A stretch of 64,000 bases of DNA. Origin: Microbulbifer sp. Q7 (GTDB lineage Bacteria; Pseudomonadota; Gammaproteobacteria; Pseudomonadales; Cellvibrionaceae). Shown in pieces: positions 27,023 to 35,180 of the stretch (positions within the stretch are counted from its first letter, which is position 1; each line of letters starts with the position of its first letter). The stretch covers positions 1,056,501 to 1,120,500 of the forward strand of contig NZ_LROY01000001.1 in assembly GCF_001639145.1 (NCBI RefSeq), given 5' to 3'. Position numbers and translations under genes: made by a program. The notes beneath the pieces were generated by a model, which saw only the letters and a program-made list of their open reading frames with translations, made no database searches and was not told the origin of the DNA.

Positions 27023-28111
27023 ATGGGAAATAAAACCGCGCTTTACGATGCCCACGTTGCCATGGGCGGCAAAATGGTGGATTTCGGTGGCTGGGATATG
27101 CCGCTGCATTACGGTTCACAGCTCGACGAACACCACAAGGTGCGCAAGGGCGCGGGCATGTTCGATGTGTCCCATATGACCGTGGTGGACGTGGATGGCG
27201 AAGGCGCGCGGGATTTCCTGCGCACGCTGTTGGCCAATGATGTGGCAAAGCTGGACGGCAACCCCGGCAAGGCGCTCTACACCGGTATGCTGAATGAGCA
27301 GGGCGGTGTGGTGGATGACCTGATCGTTTACCTGCGCGATCCGGGTTACCGCGTGGTTGTAAACTGCGCTACCCGCGAAAAAGACCTGGCGTGGATGAAC
27401 CAGCAGGCAAGCGCTTTTGATGTGACCCTGAGTGAGCGCCCGCACCTGGCGATGATTGCCATTCAGGGCCCGGATGCCATCGACAAGGTGAAGGAAGTAA
27501 TGGGCATCGACTGGACGGCGGCGATCGACGGTCTCAAGGTGTTCAACAGCTTCGCGCGCGGTGACTGGTTCGTGGCGCGCACCGGCTATACCGGCGAAGA
27601 CGGCCTCGAAATCATGCTCAACAACGAGGATGCCCCAGGCTTCTGGCAGGCCCTGGCGGACGCCGGTGTGGCGCCCTGCGGTCTCGGTGCGCGCGACACC
27701 CTGCGCCTGGAGGCGGGTATGAACCTGTACGGCCATGAGATGGACGATGACACCTCGCCGCTGCAGGCCAACATGGCCTGGACCATTGCGTGGGAACCGC
27801 AGGATCGCACGTTTATCGGCCGCGAGGCGCTCGAGCAGGAAAAAGCCGCCGGGGTGGAGAACAAACTGGTGGGCCTGGTGCTCGAAGAGCGCGGTGTTCT
27901 GCGCGCCGGGCAGCAGGTTGTGGTGGACGGCACCGATCGCCGCGGTATCATCACCAGCGGCACCTTCTCCCCCACCCTGGGCTTCTCTATTGCCATGGCC
28001 CGGGTGCCGGTGAGTGTGGGAGAGACCGCGCAGGTAGAGATCCGCAACAAGCTGATCCCGGTGCGGGTGGTAAAACCGAGCTTTGTGCGCAACGGCAAGT
28101 CGCTGGTGTAA
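27023..28111 (+). CDS. gcvT: Glycine cleavage system aminomethyltransferase GcvT
   Basis: The T-protein moves the methylene carbon from the aminomethyl-lipoyl H-protein to tetrahydrofolate and releases ammonia. The 362-residue protein has [20 protein letters not shown] at the N-terminus, [42 protein letters not shown] and [15 protein letters not shown], all classical GcvT segments. gcvH follows after 105 bp. gcvP is not in the window. Confidence 0.96.
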   Translation: MGNKTALYDAHVAMGGKMVDFGGWDMPLHYGSQLDEHHKVRKGAGMFDVSHMTVVDVDGEGARDFLRTLLANDVAKLDGNPGKALYTGMLNEQGGVVDDLIVYLRDPGYRVVVNCATREKDLAWMNQQASAFDVTLSERPHLAMIAIQGPDAIDKVKEVMGIDWTAAIDGLKVFNSFARGDWFVARTGYTGEDGLEIMLNNEDAPGFWQALADAGVAPCGLGARDTLRLEAGMNLYGHEMDDDTSPLQANMAWTIAWEPQDRTFIGREALEQEKAAGVENKLVGLVLEERGVLRAGQQVVVDGTDRRGIITSGTFSPTLGFSIAMARVPVSVGETAQVEIRNKLIPVRVVKPSFVRNGKSLV

Positions 28112-28216
28112 GCACCCGGCTGGAGATTGCGCTGCAGCCATTGCGTGATTTTCTGGATATCCGTTTTTAAATAGACCGTTTACAGCTAATTTTGAGCTTT
28201 TTTGAGGGAAGAACCC

Positions 28217-28606
28217 ATGAGCGAGATTCGCAGCGAACTGAAATACGCCTCCAGCCACGAGTGGGCGCGCCTGGAAGAAGATGGCACCGTGACCGTGGGC
28301 ATCAGCGACCACGCGCAGGACTCCCTGGGTGACGTGGTGTACGTGGAAACCCCGGAAGTGGGGCAGACTCTGTCCGCGGGTGAAGAGGCGGGTGTGGTTG
28401 AGTCGGTAAAAGCCGCCAGCGACATCTACGCGCCGATTTCCGGCGAAGTAATCGCGGTCAATGAAGCGCTGGAAGACGAGCCTGAAACCGTCAACTCCAG
28501 CCCGTACGACGATGGCTGGTTTTTCAAGATCAAGCCGAGCGACGAGAGCGAGCTGGACAAGCTGCTGGACGCAGACGCGTACAAGGCGGAAGCGGACGAG
28601 GGCTAA
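28217..28606 (+). CDS. gcvH: Glycine cleavage system H protein
   Basis: This 129-residue lipoyl carrier protein shuttles the aminomethyl group between P, T and L proteins. The lipoylated lysine is Lys65 in [15 protein letters not shown]. The start at 28217 has the ribosome site TGAGGGAAG; the open frame continues 5 codons further up without support. A strong terminator follows directly, so the transcript ends here without gcvP. Confidence 0.96.
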   Translation: MSEIRSELKYASSHEWARLEEDGTVTVGISDHAQDSLGDVVYVETPEVGQTLSAGEEAGVVESVKAASDIYAPISGEVIAVNEALEDEPETVNSSPYDDGWFFKIKPSDESELDKLLDADAYKAEADEG

Positions 28607-28624
28607 GCTTCCCTTCTGTTTCCG

Positions 28625-28663
28625 AAACAAAAACGCCGGGCATTGTGCCCGGCGTTTTTGTTT
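28625..28663. terminator. Bidirectional terminator between gcvH and ptsP
   Basis: The arms ACGCCGGGC and GCCCGGCGT are extended by AAACAAAA and TTTTGTTT, with a short loop. It serves gcvH on the plus strand and can serve ptsP on the minus strand. Confidence 0.92.
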
Positions 28664-28700
28664 GAATGATGGGTTTTGTATTGAAAAGGCTACCACCGGC

Positions 28701-30986
28701 CTAGCTGGAGTTCTCTTCTGACTGCTGAGGCTGCACCAGCCCGCCAATTCCCAGGTCCTGCAAATACCCGCGCAGCTTTTCCTCAATCTGTTCCGGACAC
28801 TCCATTTTCAGCACCTGCTGTAACAGGCGGTCGAGATCCGATTTGTTGACTTCCCGCAGAGCGGCTTTTACCCGCGGCAGGTTGGTGGCGTTCATGGAGA
28901 GCACGTCGTAGCCCATGGCAACGAGCAGCAGCGCACCGCCCGGGTCGCCCGCGAGCTCGCCGCAAATGCCCACCTTGGTGCTGGTTTCATGGCCCGCGGT
29001 CACCACCTGCAACAGCGCCTGCAGCACCGCCGGATGGAAACTGTGGTAGATACCCGCCACGCGGCTGTTGTTGCGATCCACGGCCAGCAGGTACTGGGTC
29101 AGGTCGTTGCTGCCCACCGACATGAAGTCTACCCGCTTGGCCAGTTCCCGCGCCTGGTACACCGCCGAGGGCACCTCGATCATGATGCCGAGCGGAGGAC
29201 GCTGGATGGCGTAACCTTCATCGACCAGTTCATCGTAGGCGCGATCCACGAGTTTGCGCGCGGCTTCCAGTTCGCCCACGCCGCTGATCATCGGCAACAT
29301 GATGCGCAGGTTGTCGAGGCCCAGGCTCGCTTTCATCATGGCGCGCACCTGCCCCAGGAAAATTTCCGGATGGTCCAGGGTGACACGGATGCCGCGCCAG
29401 CCCAGGAAGGGGTTGGTTTCCTCGATGGGGAAGTAGGTGAGTGCCTTGTCGCCACCGATATCCAGGGTGCGCATGGTCACCGGGCGCGGGGCGAAGGCCT
29501 GCAACTGTTCGCGGTAAATTTCCCGCTGCTCTTCTTCCGAGGGAAAGCGGTCGCGCAGTAGAAACGGCACTTCGGTGCGGTACAGGCCAACGCCCTCGGC
29601 ACCGCGCTCCAGCGAGCGTACTACGTCTGCCATCAGGCCCGTGTTCACCCACAGGCGGATGCGGTGGCCATCGGCGGTTTCACAGGGGAGCTTGGCAAGG
29701 TGGTCCAGGTTGCGTGCCAGCTCGCGCTCCTCTTCCACAATGGCATCGTAGCGGCGCCTGAGTTCCGGGCTGGGGTGGATATGCAGCTCACCGCGGTAGC
29801 CATCTACCACCAGGTCGACGCCGTCGATCTGTTCCCAGGGCAGCTCCTGCGCCCCCATCACCGCGGGTACGCCCATGGCGCGGGCAATAATGGAAACGTG
29901 GCTGTTGGACGAGCCTTTGATGGACACCAGCCCGGCAAGTTTCTCCCGCGGCACATCCGCCAGTACCGAGGCGGTGAGTTCTTCGCCGATCAGGATGGTG
30001 TTGTCGGGGTATTCGCGCAGGCTGTGTTCCTGCTGGCGCAGGTGCATCAGCACCCGTGCACCGAGGTCGCGTACATCCGCGGCGCGCTCGCGGAAATAGG
30101 AATCCGACATGGCTTCAAAACGCCGCACATGCTCCAGCATGACTTCCGCCCAGGCACGGCTGGCGGTCAGCTGCTGGCGAATGCGTTCGCACACTTCGAC
30201 GGCAATGGAACTGTCGTCGAGCATGCTGATATAGGCGTCGAACAGGGCGCGCTCTTCTTTGTTCAAGTCGTTCTTCAGCCGCTCGCCCACATCGCGGATC
30301 TCATCCCGTGCGGCCGCCAGTGACTGGTAGAACAGCTTGAGTTCGGCGTCCACGTCCATGGTACAAGCGTAAGGCACCGTCGCCAGGTTGGCCGGCGGCG
30401 CGACAATGTGCGCGCGGCCGATGGCGATACCCGGGGAGGCGGCAAGGCCAACGAATTTTGCCTCGCTACGCTGCTGCCCCATGTTGATAAGGGCGCCGGT
30501 GGCCTCGGCGTGGGCGATGACCCCGGCGAGCTGCGCTGAGAGGGTGACAAGAAAGGCCTCTTCACCCTCGTCAAAGCGGCGGCGCTCCGCCTGCTGCACT
30601 ACTAATACACCGAGTACGTTGCGGTGATGGATGATGGGGGTGCCGAGAAAAGCGGAGTAGCGCTCCTCGCCGGTAGCGGGGAAGTACTGGAATGCGGGGT
30701 GGGCCTCGGCGTGTTCGAGGTTGATCGGCTCTTCGCGGGTGGCGACGTTACCCACCAGCCCTTCGCCGGGGGCCAGATGTACCTGGCCGACGGCATCCTG
30801 ATTGAGCCCTTCGGTGGCCATCAGCACGTAGTTGCCGGATTGCTTGTCGCGCAGGTAGACCGAGCAGACGCGGGTGTTCATTACCGCCCGCACCCGCCGC
30901 ACGATGATATCGAGCGCCGTGGTGAGATCCCGGGCGGTGTTTACTTCCTGAACGATACTGCGCAGTAAATCGAGCAAAGTGGCCAT
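28701..30986 (-). CDS. ptsP: Phosphoenolpyruvate-protein phosphotransferase PtsP (EI-Ntr)
   Basis: This is enzyme I of the nitrogen-related phosphotransferase system, passing phosphate from PEP to NPr. The 761-residue protein has an N-terminal GAF domain (about 15-155, MNTRVCSVYLRDKQSGNYVL), a PEP-utilising domain with the active-site histidine in GSSNSHVSIIARAMGVPAVM, and a C-terminal TIM barrel with MRTLDIGGDKALTYFPIEE and MSVGSNDLTQYLLAVDRN. I chose the ATG at 30986; the frame continues another 21 basic residues upstream. It follows rppH on the same strand, the usual order. Confidence 0.95.
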   Translation of the reverse strand: MATLLDLLRSIVQEVNTARDLTTALDIIVRRVRAVMNTRVCSVYLRDKQSGNYVLMATEGLNQDAVGQVHLAPGEGLVGNVATREEPINLEHAEAHPAFQYFPATGEERYSAFLGTPIIHHRNVLGVLVVQQAERRRFDEGEEAFLVTLSAQLAGVIAHAEATGALINMGQQRSEAKFVGLAASPGIAIGRAHIVAPPANLATVPYACTMDVDAELKLFYQSLAAARDEIRDVGERLKNDLNKEERALFDAYISMLDDSSIAVEVCERIRQQLTASRAWAEVMLEHVRRFEAMSDSYFRERAADVRDLGARVLMHLRQQEHSLREYPDNTILIGEELTASVLADVPREKLAGLVSIKGSSNSHVSIIARAMGVPAVMGAQELPWEQIDGVDLVVDGYRGELHIHPSPELRRRYDAIVEEERELARNLDHLAKLPCETADGHRIRLWVNTGLMADVVRSLERGAEGVGLYRTEVPFLLRDRFPSEEEQREIYREQLQAFAPRPVTMRTLDIGGDKALTYFPIEETNPFLGWRGIRVTLDHPEIFLGQVRAMMKASLGLDNLRIMLPMISGVGELEAARKLVDRAYDELVDEGYAIQRPPLGIMIEVPSAVYQARELAKRVDFMSVGSNDLTQYLLAVDRNNSRVAGIYHSFHPAVLQALLQVVTAGHETSTKVGICGELAGDPGGALLLVAMGYDVLSMNATNLPRVKAALREVNKSDLDRLLQQVLKMECPEQIEEKLRGYLQDLGIGGLVQPQQSEENSS

Positions 30987-31079
30987 CCTCGCCGTACGTG
31001 TTCGGCGCCGCGAACTGGCGGCGTCGATCCTGGCTGAGCGTGCCCGCAACGACCGCGGTAGTCCGCAATGGGTGCCGGG

Positions 31080-31733
31080 TTACTGGTCGCGCTGCAGCCA
31101 GCGTCTTTCCAATTGTAATTGTGTGGGCGCCAGCTCGGTGAGCGCGCGCCGGTAGACCTCCCGTTTGAAGGTCACCACCTTGGTCAAAGGGTGCCAGTAA
31201 CTCACCCATCGCCAGTGATCAAATTCCGGTTTGTAGCCATTGTTGAAGCTGATGTTGCTTTCCTCGGCATTCAGCTGCAACAAATACCACTTCTGTTTTT
31301 GCCCAATGCAGAGTGGTTCCGAGCGGCGCCGCACCAGCCGCTGGGGCAGCCGGTAGCGCAGCCAGCCACGGGTGCTGGCAAGCAGGGTAACCTGGCTGCG
31401 GGTGAGGCCTACCTCTTCGTAGAGCTCGCGATAGAGTGCCTGTTCGGGAGTCTCACCGGGATTGATGCCGCCCTGTGGGAACTGCCAAGCGTCTTTGCCG
31501 CCTACCCTGCGCGCCCAGAGGGCCTGGCCGCGCTCGTTCAGGACAATGATGCCGACGTTGGGGCGAAAGCCCTCGCTGTCGATATTGCTGCTGTTGTCCG
31601 TAGCTGCACCAGTGTTTCCCGCACCTTGGGGGCGGGAAGCTTTTCCGCCGCCGGATTTGTCGTTGCGCGCGGAAGCTCTGGCGGGTCTGCGGCGATTTTT
31701 ACGCCCGGCGGGAGTCTGCTTGCCGTCGCCCAA
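31080..31733 (-). CDS. rppH: RNA pyrophosphohydrolase RppH with N-terminal extension
   Basis: This Nudix enzyme converts the 5' triphosphate of mRNA to monophosphate and so triggers RNase E decay. The Nudix box is [20 protein letters not shown], and the core ([20 protein letters not shown] to the end) matches RppH. The usual start just before IDSEGFRP is replaced by Asn (AAT), and no ATG, GTG or TTG is nearby. The frame begins at a TTG at 31733 with TTGAGGA 8-9 bases upstream. This adds about 50 residues, basic and Ser/Gly/Ala-rich ([15 protein letters not shown]). It therefore appears to be a genuinely extended RppH. Confidence 0.9.
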   Translation of the reverse strand: MGDGKQTPAGRKNRRRPARASARNDKSGGGKASRPQGAGNTGAATDNSSNIDSEGFRPNVGIIVLNERGQALWARRVGGKDAWQFPQGGINPGETPEQALYRELYEEVGLTRSQVTLLASTRGWLRYRLPQRLVRRRSEPLCIGQKQKWYLLQLNAEESNISFNNGYKPEFDHWRWVSYWHPLTKVVTFKREVYRRALTELAPTQLQLERRWLQRDQ

Positions 31734-32012
31734 AATGCCGTCCTCAAATTTTGTCGGTGCATTACGCGAGGCAAGGAATACCTCTGCACCGTAATGTCCT
31801 GCATTGTTCCACAGCGGCCGATTTACAGCAATTCGGTGAAGCCGGTCGGTGTAACCCCTGTCGTGGCGGGGTAAAATCTGCCGCCTTGGGCGCGCGCAAC
31901 GGGCGCAGTGGGCTTGCTCGCAAGGGCGCGACAGGGTCGGGTTGGCGCAAAAAGTTGTCTTTTGGGCAACCTGCGCGTCACCGGTGCCCTATAGTCAATA
32001 AAGGAGATTTTT

Positions 32013-32705
32013 GTGCAGCTGGCGATTTTTGACCTGGATAACACCCTGATAGGCGGCGACAGCGATCACGCCTGGGGGGAGTTCCTGGTAACCCGCGAAT
32101 GTGTGGACGGCGACCGCTTCCGCAGTGAGAACGACCGCTTCTACCGGGATTACCAGCGCGGCGATCTCGACATCTTTGCCTATCTCGCGTTTGCCCTGGA
32201 GCCGCTGGCGCAGCTGTCCCGGGGGCAGCTGCAAAACCTGCAGCGAGAATTCATGCACGAGGTGATCAGCGACATCTGGTTGCCTCATGCGGAAACCCTG
32301 ATACAGCGACACCGGGACGCGGGCCATCACATCATGATCATTACCGCCACCAATCGCTTTGTGGTTGAGCCCATCGCCACCCGCTTGGGGGTGGATACCT
32401 TGCTGGCCACCGAGCCGGAAGAGGTGGATGGCGAATTTACCGGGCGCGTGGCCGGGCATCCCTGCTTTCAGGAGGGCAAGGTCGTACGACTGCAGCAGTG
32501 GCTGGACCAGTACCCGCATTATGCGGAGGGTGAGAAGTGGTTTTACAGCGACTCCATCAATGATCTGCCGCTGTTGATGCAGGTGGAGCATCCGGTTGCC
32601 GTGGACCCCGACGCGCAGCTGCGCGAAGAGGCGCTGACCCGGGGCTGGCAGGTGATCAGCCTGCGCGGTGACCAGGAAGATTTTGCCAGTGCCCTGCGCT
32701 GGTGA
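32013..32705 (+). CDS. HAD-IB family hydrolase
   Basis: This 230-residue HAD phosphatase has motif I LAIFDLDNTLIGGDSDHAW (Asp7 nucleophile, Asp9), motif II IMIITATNRFV, a lysine in FQEGKVVRLQQ and motif IV YSDSINDLPLL. It is of the SerB-like IB subgroup; in Pseudomonas a homologue lies next to rppH, as here. Specific substrate unknown; some relatives dephosphorylate histidinol phosphate. GTG start with the ribosome site AAAGGAGA at 8 bases. Confidence 0.9.
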   Translation: MQLAIFDLDNTLIGGDSDHAWGEFLVTRECVDGDRFRSENDRFYRDYQRGDLDIFAYLAFALEPLAQLSRGQLQNLQREFMHEVISDIWLPHAETLIQRHRDAGHHIMIITATNRFVVEPIATRLGVDTLLATEPEEVDGEFTGRVAGHPCFQEGKVVRLQQWLDQYPHYAEGEKWFYSDSINDLPLLMQVEHPVAVDPDAQLREEALTRGWQVISLRGDQEDFASALRW

Positions 32706-32786
32706 CCGGGCAGGGCAACCGCACGCGCCATTGCCCTGACGCAGTAATTACTTTTAAACACGCTCAGTAACCAGTTCGGAAATACC

Positions 32787-33998
32787 GTGAAAAACGCAGT
32801 CATCAAGTCTTCATCGTTCTTTTCCCGGGGACACTCCCTGACCCTCGCGCTGATCGGCGTCCTGTTGCTGACCGGTGGTTGTGCGCGCGAGGCATCGGAA
32901 CCCCGCGCGGACAGTGATACCCCCGCGGCAGAGGTGCAGGCGATCAACAAGGCGGCAGCCGAAGCCTTCTCATCGGAGTACTGGCAAGCTGGACAGGCGC
33001 AGGTGATCGATCTGCAGGCCGCCGGCCAGGCCCTGGAGCGGGCGGTGGGGCAGCTGCTGGAAGCGCCGACGGAAGATCATCTCGAGACGGCCAAACTGGC
33101 GTGGCTGGATGCGCACCGTGAGTTCTCCGGCGCACTGCCGTTCATCAAGGTGGCGTTTGCGCCGGCGGACCTGCAGCAGCAGGGTAATGAGCTGTTGCTG
33201 GCGTTGAACAGCTGGCCGGTGCAGGCCGGGTATCTGGATACAGTACCGGGGTATTCCACCAGTGGCATCGTTAACGACACCGCCATCGAGCTCACCCTGA
33301 CCAATCTGCGCAAGCAGCATCGTCTCACCGCGCATGAAGAGGCCAGCACCGGTTTCCATGCGCTGGAAGTCATGCTTTGGGGGCCCACCAGTGAACGCTC
33401 GGCAGAGCAGTTTGCCAGGGCCAGTGGTGGCGAGCAGCCAGAAGCGCAGGCCGCCAACCGGCGCCGCGAGCTGACTCGTCTGATCACCCAAGGGATCAGT
33501 GAAGACCTGGCGGCCTTGGCCGCGCGCTGGCCGCTTGCCGCCAACGACCTGTCGCAGCGGTATCTGTCGAGGGAACCCGCCGCACGCCTGCAGGCGATCC
33601 GCGGCACACATATCGAGCTGTTGCGCAGTGAGGTGCTGCCGCGGATGCCCGAGAGTTCCGAAAGCGATGTGGAGAGCCCGCTCGCCGCCGATTCCAAGCA
33701 GGCACTGCTGTCCATACTGCGCAACCTTCAAGCCAGCTGGCTGCCGGAGGGTGGCGGTGGTCTGGCAGACCTGTTGTTGGATCGTCACCAGACCTCAGCA
33801 CTGGCGCAGACATTTGCGCAACTGGAAGAGCGGCTATTAAAGATGGAAGACCCCATCGAGCTGGCAGCGCCCGCGGAATTGCAGCGCAGCCGTCACCAGG
33901 TGGAGGCCCTGCTGGGGCTGATCTCCGGTGACACCCAGGTGCCAGCCAAGGATGAGGAAATGACGCCGGTCAGCCTGAGCATGCCCGACGCTGAGTAG
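32787..33998 (+). CDS. Imelysin-family lipoprotein
   Basis: This 403-residue protein starts with GTG. A lipoprotein signal peptide ends in LLLTGGCAREA (Cys near residue 32). The helical body has the imelysin signature TGFHALEVMLWGP, the GxHxxE motif associated with metal or haem-related binding, and FNSW-like LALNSWPVQAGYLD. Imelysin proteins (IrpA, ICMP) are iron-linked surface or periplasmic proteins, once called M75 peptidases. Usual iron-transport partners are absent next to it. A strong terminator follows. Confidence 0.87.
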   Translation: MKNAVIKSSSFFSRGHSLTLALIGVLLLTGGCAREASEPRADSDTPAAEVQAINKAAAEAFSSEYWQAGQAQVIDLQAAGQALERAVGQLLEAPTEDHLETAKLAWLDAHREFSGALPFIKVAFAPADLQQQGNELLLALNSWPVQAGYLDTVPGYSTSGIVNDTAIELTLTNLRKQHRLTAHEEASTGFHALEVMLWGPTSERSAEQFARASGGEQPEAQAANRRRELTRLITQGISEDLAALAARWPLAANDLSQRYLSREPAARLQAIRGTHIELLRSEVLPRMPESSESDVESPLAADSKQALLSILRNLQASWLPEGGGGLADLLLDRHQTSALAQTFAQLEERLLKMEDPIELAAPAELQRSRHQVEALLGLISGDTQVPAKDEEMTPVSLSMPDAE

Positions 33999-34042
33999 TC
34001 GCCGGCACAGGGCCCGCTTCCTCACTTACCAAAAGACAGACG

Positions 34043-34074
34043 CAAAAAACCCAGGCAATGCCTGGGTTTTTTGT
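34043..34074. terminator. Intrinsic terminator after the imelysin gene
   Basis: The arms AACCCAGGCA and TGCCTGGGTT are flanked by A-rich and T6 runs. It lies between the convergent imelysin-like and YcbK-like genes and may serve both. Confidence 0.93.
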
Positions 34075-34110
34075 TGGGCCTGGCTGGCGTAGCGCCAGCG
34101 CAGCTGGTGA

Positions 34111-34644
34111 TTACCAGCGACGAACCGGACCAGTGTCGACGTGTACGAAGTTACTCTTCGGGTAGTAACCCACACCGCCGGCCTTCAGGTCGATCGCCGC
34201 CTGGCGAACCTTGGACAGTGAGACACCGGGCATACGAATATCCAGTGCCATACCGCGGGTGTGGTAGCTGCGTCGCGCCACACCTCGGCCCGCTGCACGC
34301 AGCTTGGCGTTGGTTTTCGGCGAACGATATCCGGAGATAATCTCGACTTCGCCGTTGTAGTTCAGCTTCTCTTTGATCTTGTACACGATATCGAACAGTT
34401 TCGGGTCCATACGTGTCACTTCGTTGGCGCGGTGGTCGCGCAGCAGGCGGTTGAATTGCTTCAGGCCGCTGCTTGCGTAGTCGCCGTCCGCCCAGTAAGC
34501 GGTGCTGAGGCGCTCACCGGTGTGCAGGTTGCGCATTTTAAGGGTGCGCGACTTGCCTACCTTTGCCAGTGCGGGGCCGGCTGAAACCGCCGCCGCGGTA
34601 GCTGCAGAAACTGCTAAAAACCTGCGTCGTGAAAGTTCTTTCAT
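34111..34644 (-). CDS. YcbK/MepK-like murein endopeptidase (DUF882) with Tat signal
   Basis: This 177-residue protein has a twin-arginine signal peptide (LSRRRFLAVSAATAA, cleaved near ALAKV). The DUF882/peptidase M15-like domain carries zinc ligands in HTRGMALDIRMPG and the last in NFVHVDTGPVRRW, and YRSPKTNAKLR. In E. coli the homologue YcbK (MepK) is a periplasmic endopeptidase that prefers 3-3 cross-links, the product of L,D-transpeptidases. Three such transpeptidases lie directly upstream on the same strand. A reasonable promoter is present just before it, so it can be expressed on its own. Confidence 0.9.
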   Translation of the reverse strand: MKELSRRRFLAVSAATAAAVSAGPALAKVGKSRTLKMRNLHTGERLSTAYWADGDYASSGLKQFNRLLRDHRANEVTRMDPKLFDIVYKIKEKLNYNGEVEIISGYRSPKTNAKLRAAGRGVARRSYHTRGMALDIRMPGVSLSKVRQAAIDLKAGGVGYYPKSNFVHVDTGPVRRW

Positions 34645-34734
34645 ACCCTGTTACCGCCTTTGCTTTAGTAGTGAGTGTTGCCGTCATGGGCTTCTAGTCT
34701 TCGAGTGGCTTCCGGTGCTGCTCGGTATGGCTGC

Positions 34735-34763
34735 ACTGTACGAAAAACGATCACTGGTTACAA
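34735..34763 (-). promoter_or_regulatory. Candidate sigma-70 promoter of the YcbK-like gene
   Basis: On the minus strand, -35 TTGTAA (34763-34758) is separated by 17 bp from -10 TACAGT (34740-34735), about 90 bp before the start codon. Confidence 0.45.
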
Positions 34764-35119
34764 ACAGATCCGGGCTTATCGCGAATTGATCAAAAAATAA
34801 CCTGGTGATTATGTTCTAGTGCACTACGGCACGCGGATTTTTTTTGCCGCGCACCGGGACAGAACCCCCTAAATTGGCATGACAGCGTTGTCAGATGTAG
34901 GAATTAATTTTTCTGCGACCGGCCAGTTCCAGGTTGGGGGTTGTGCGCCGCACAAGATGAAACTACCGGGTTTCGAGCGGCGGTTTGGCGGGGAAACGCC
35001 CATTTTAAAGGGCAAATGGCGGCTGTTGGGGCCGTGGCTGGGTGGAATATGACCGGTGGGTGGCAGGAAATTCGGCTGAAATGCGTCGGTAGGGGGGCAG
35101 GGCGGGGGCGGACAGATTA

Positions 35120-35148
35120 CTCAGGCCCCGGGTGAAAAGGGGCCTGAG
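35120..35148. terminator. Perfect 10-bp hairpin downstream of the L,D-transpeptidase genes
   Basis: CTCAGGCCCC and GGGGCCTGAG pair perfectly around a 9-nt loop, 32 bp after the first L,D-transpeptidase stop on the minus strand. No T-run follows, so it may be a weak terminator or an mRNA-stabilising hairpin. Confidence 0.5.
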
Positions 35149-35180
35149 TTAGCGTTTGGGTACGACATCGGCTTCTTTGG

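Larger units (their letters stand above)
34645..35180. other. Long intergenic region between the YcbK-like gene and the first L,D-transpeptidase
   Basis: This 536 bp region includes the promoter at 34735-34763 and the hairpin at 35120-35148. The short open frame at 34941-35135 on the plus strand has no ribosome site or family resemblance and is not called. The rest shows no clear structure. Confidence 0.5.

Noticed and set aside
34941..35135. Short plus-strand open frame in the long intergenic region
   Set aside because: No ribosome site, Gly/Arg-rich random-looking translation, no terminator of its own.
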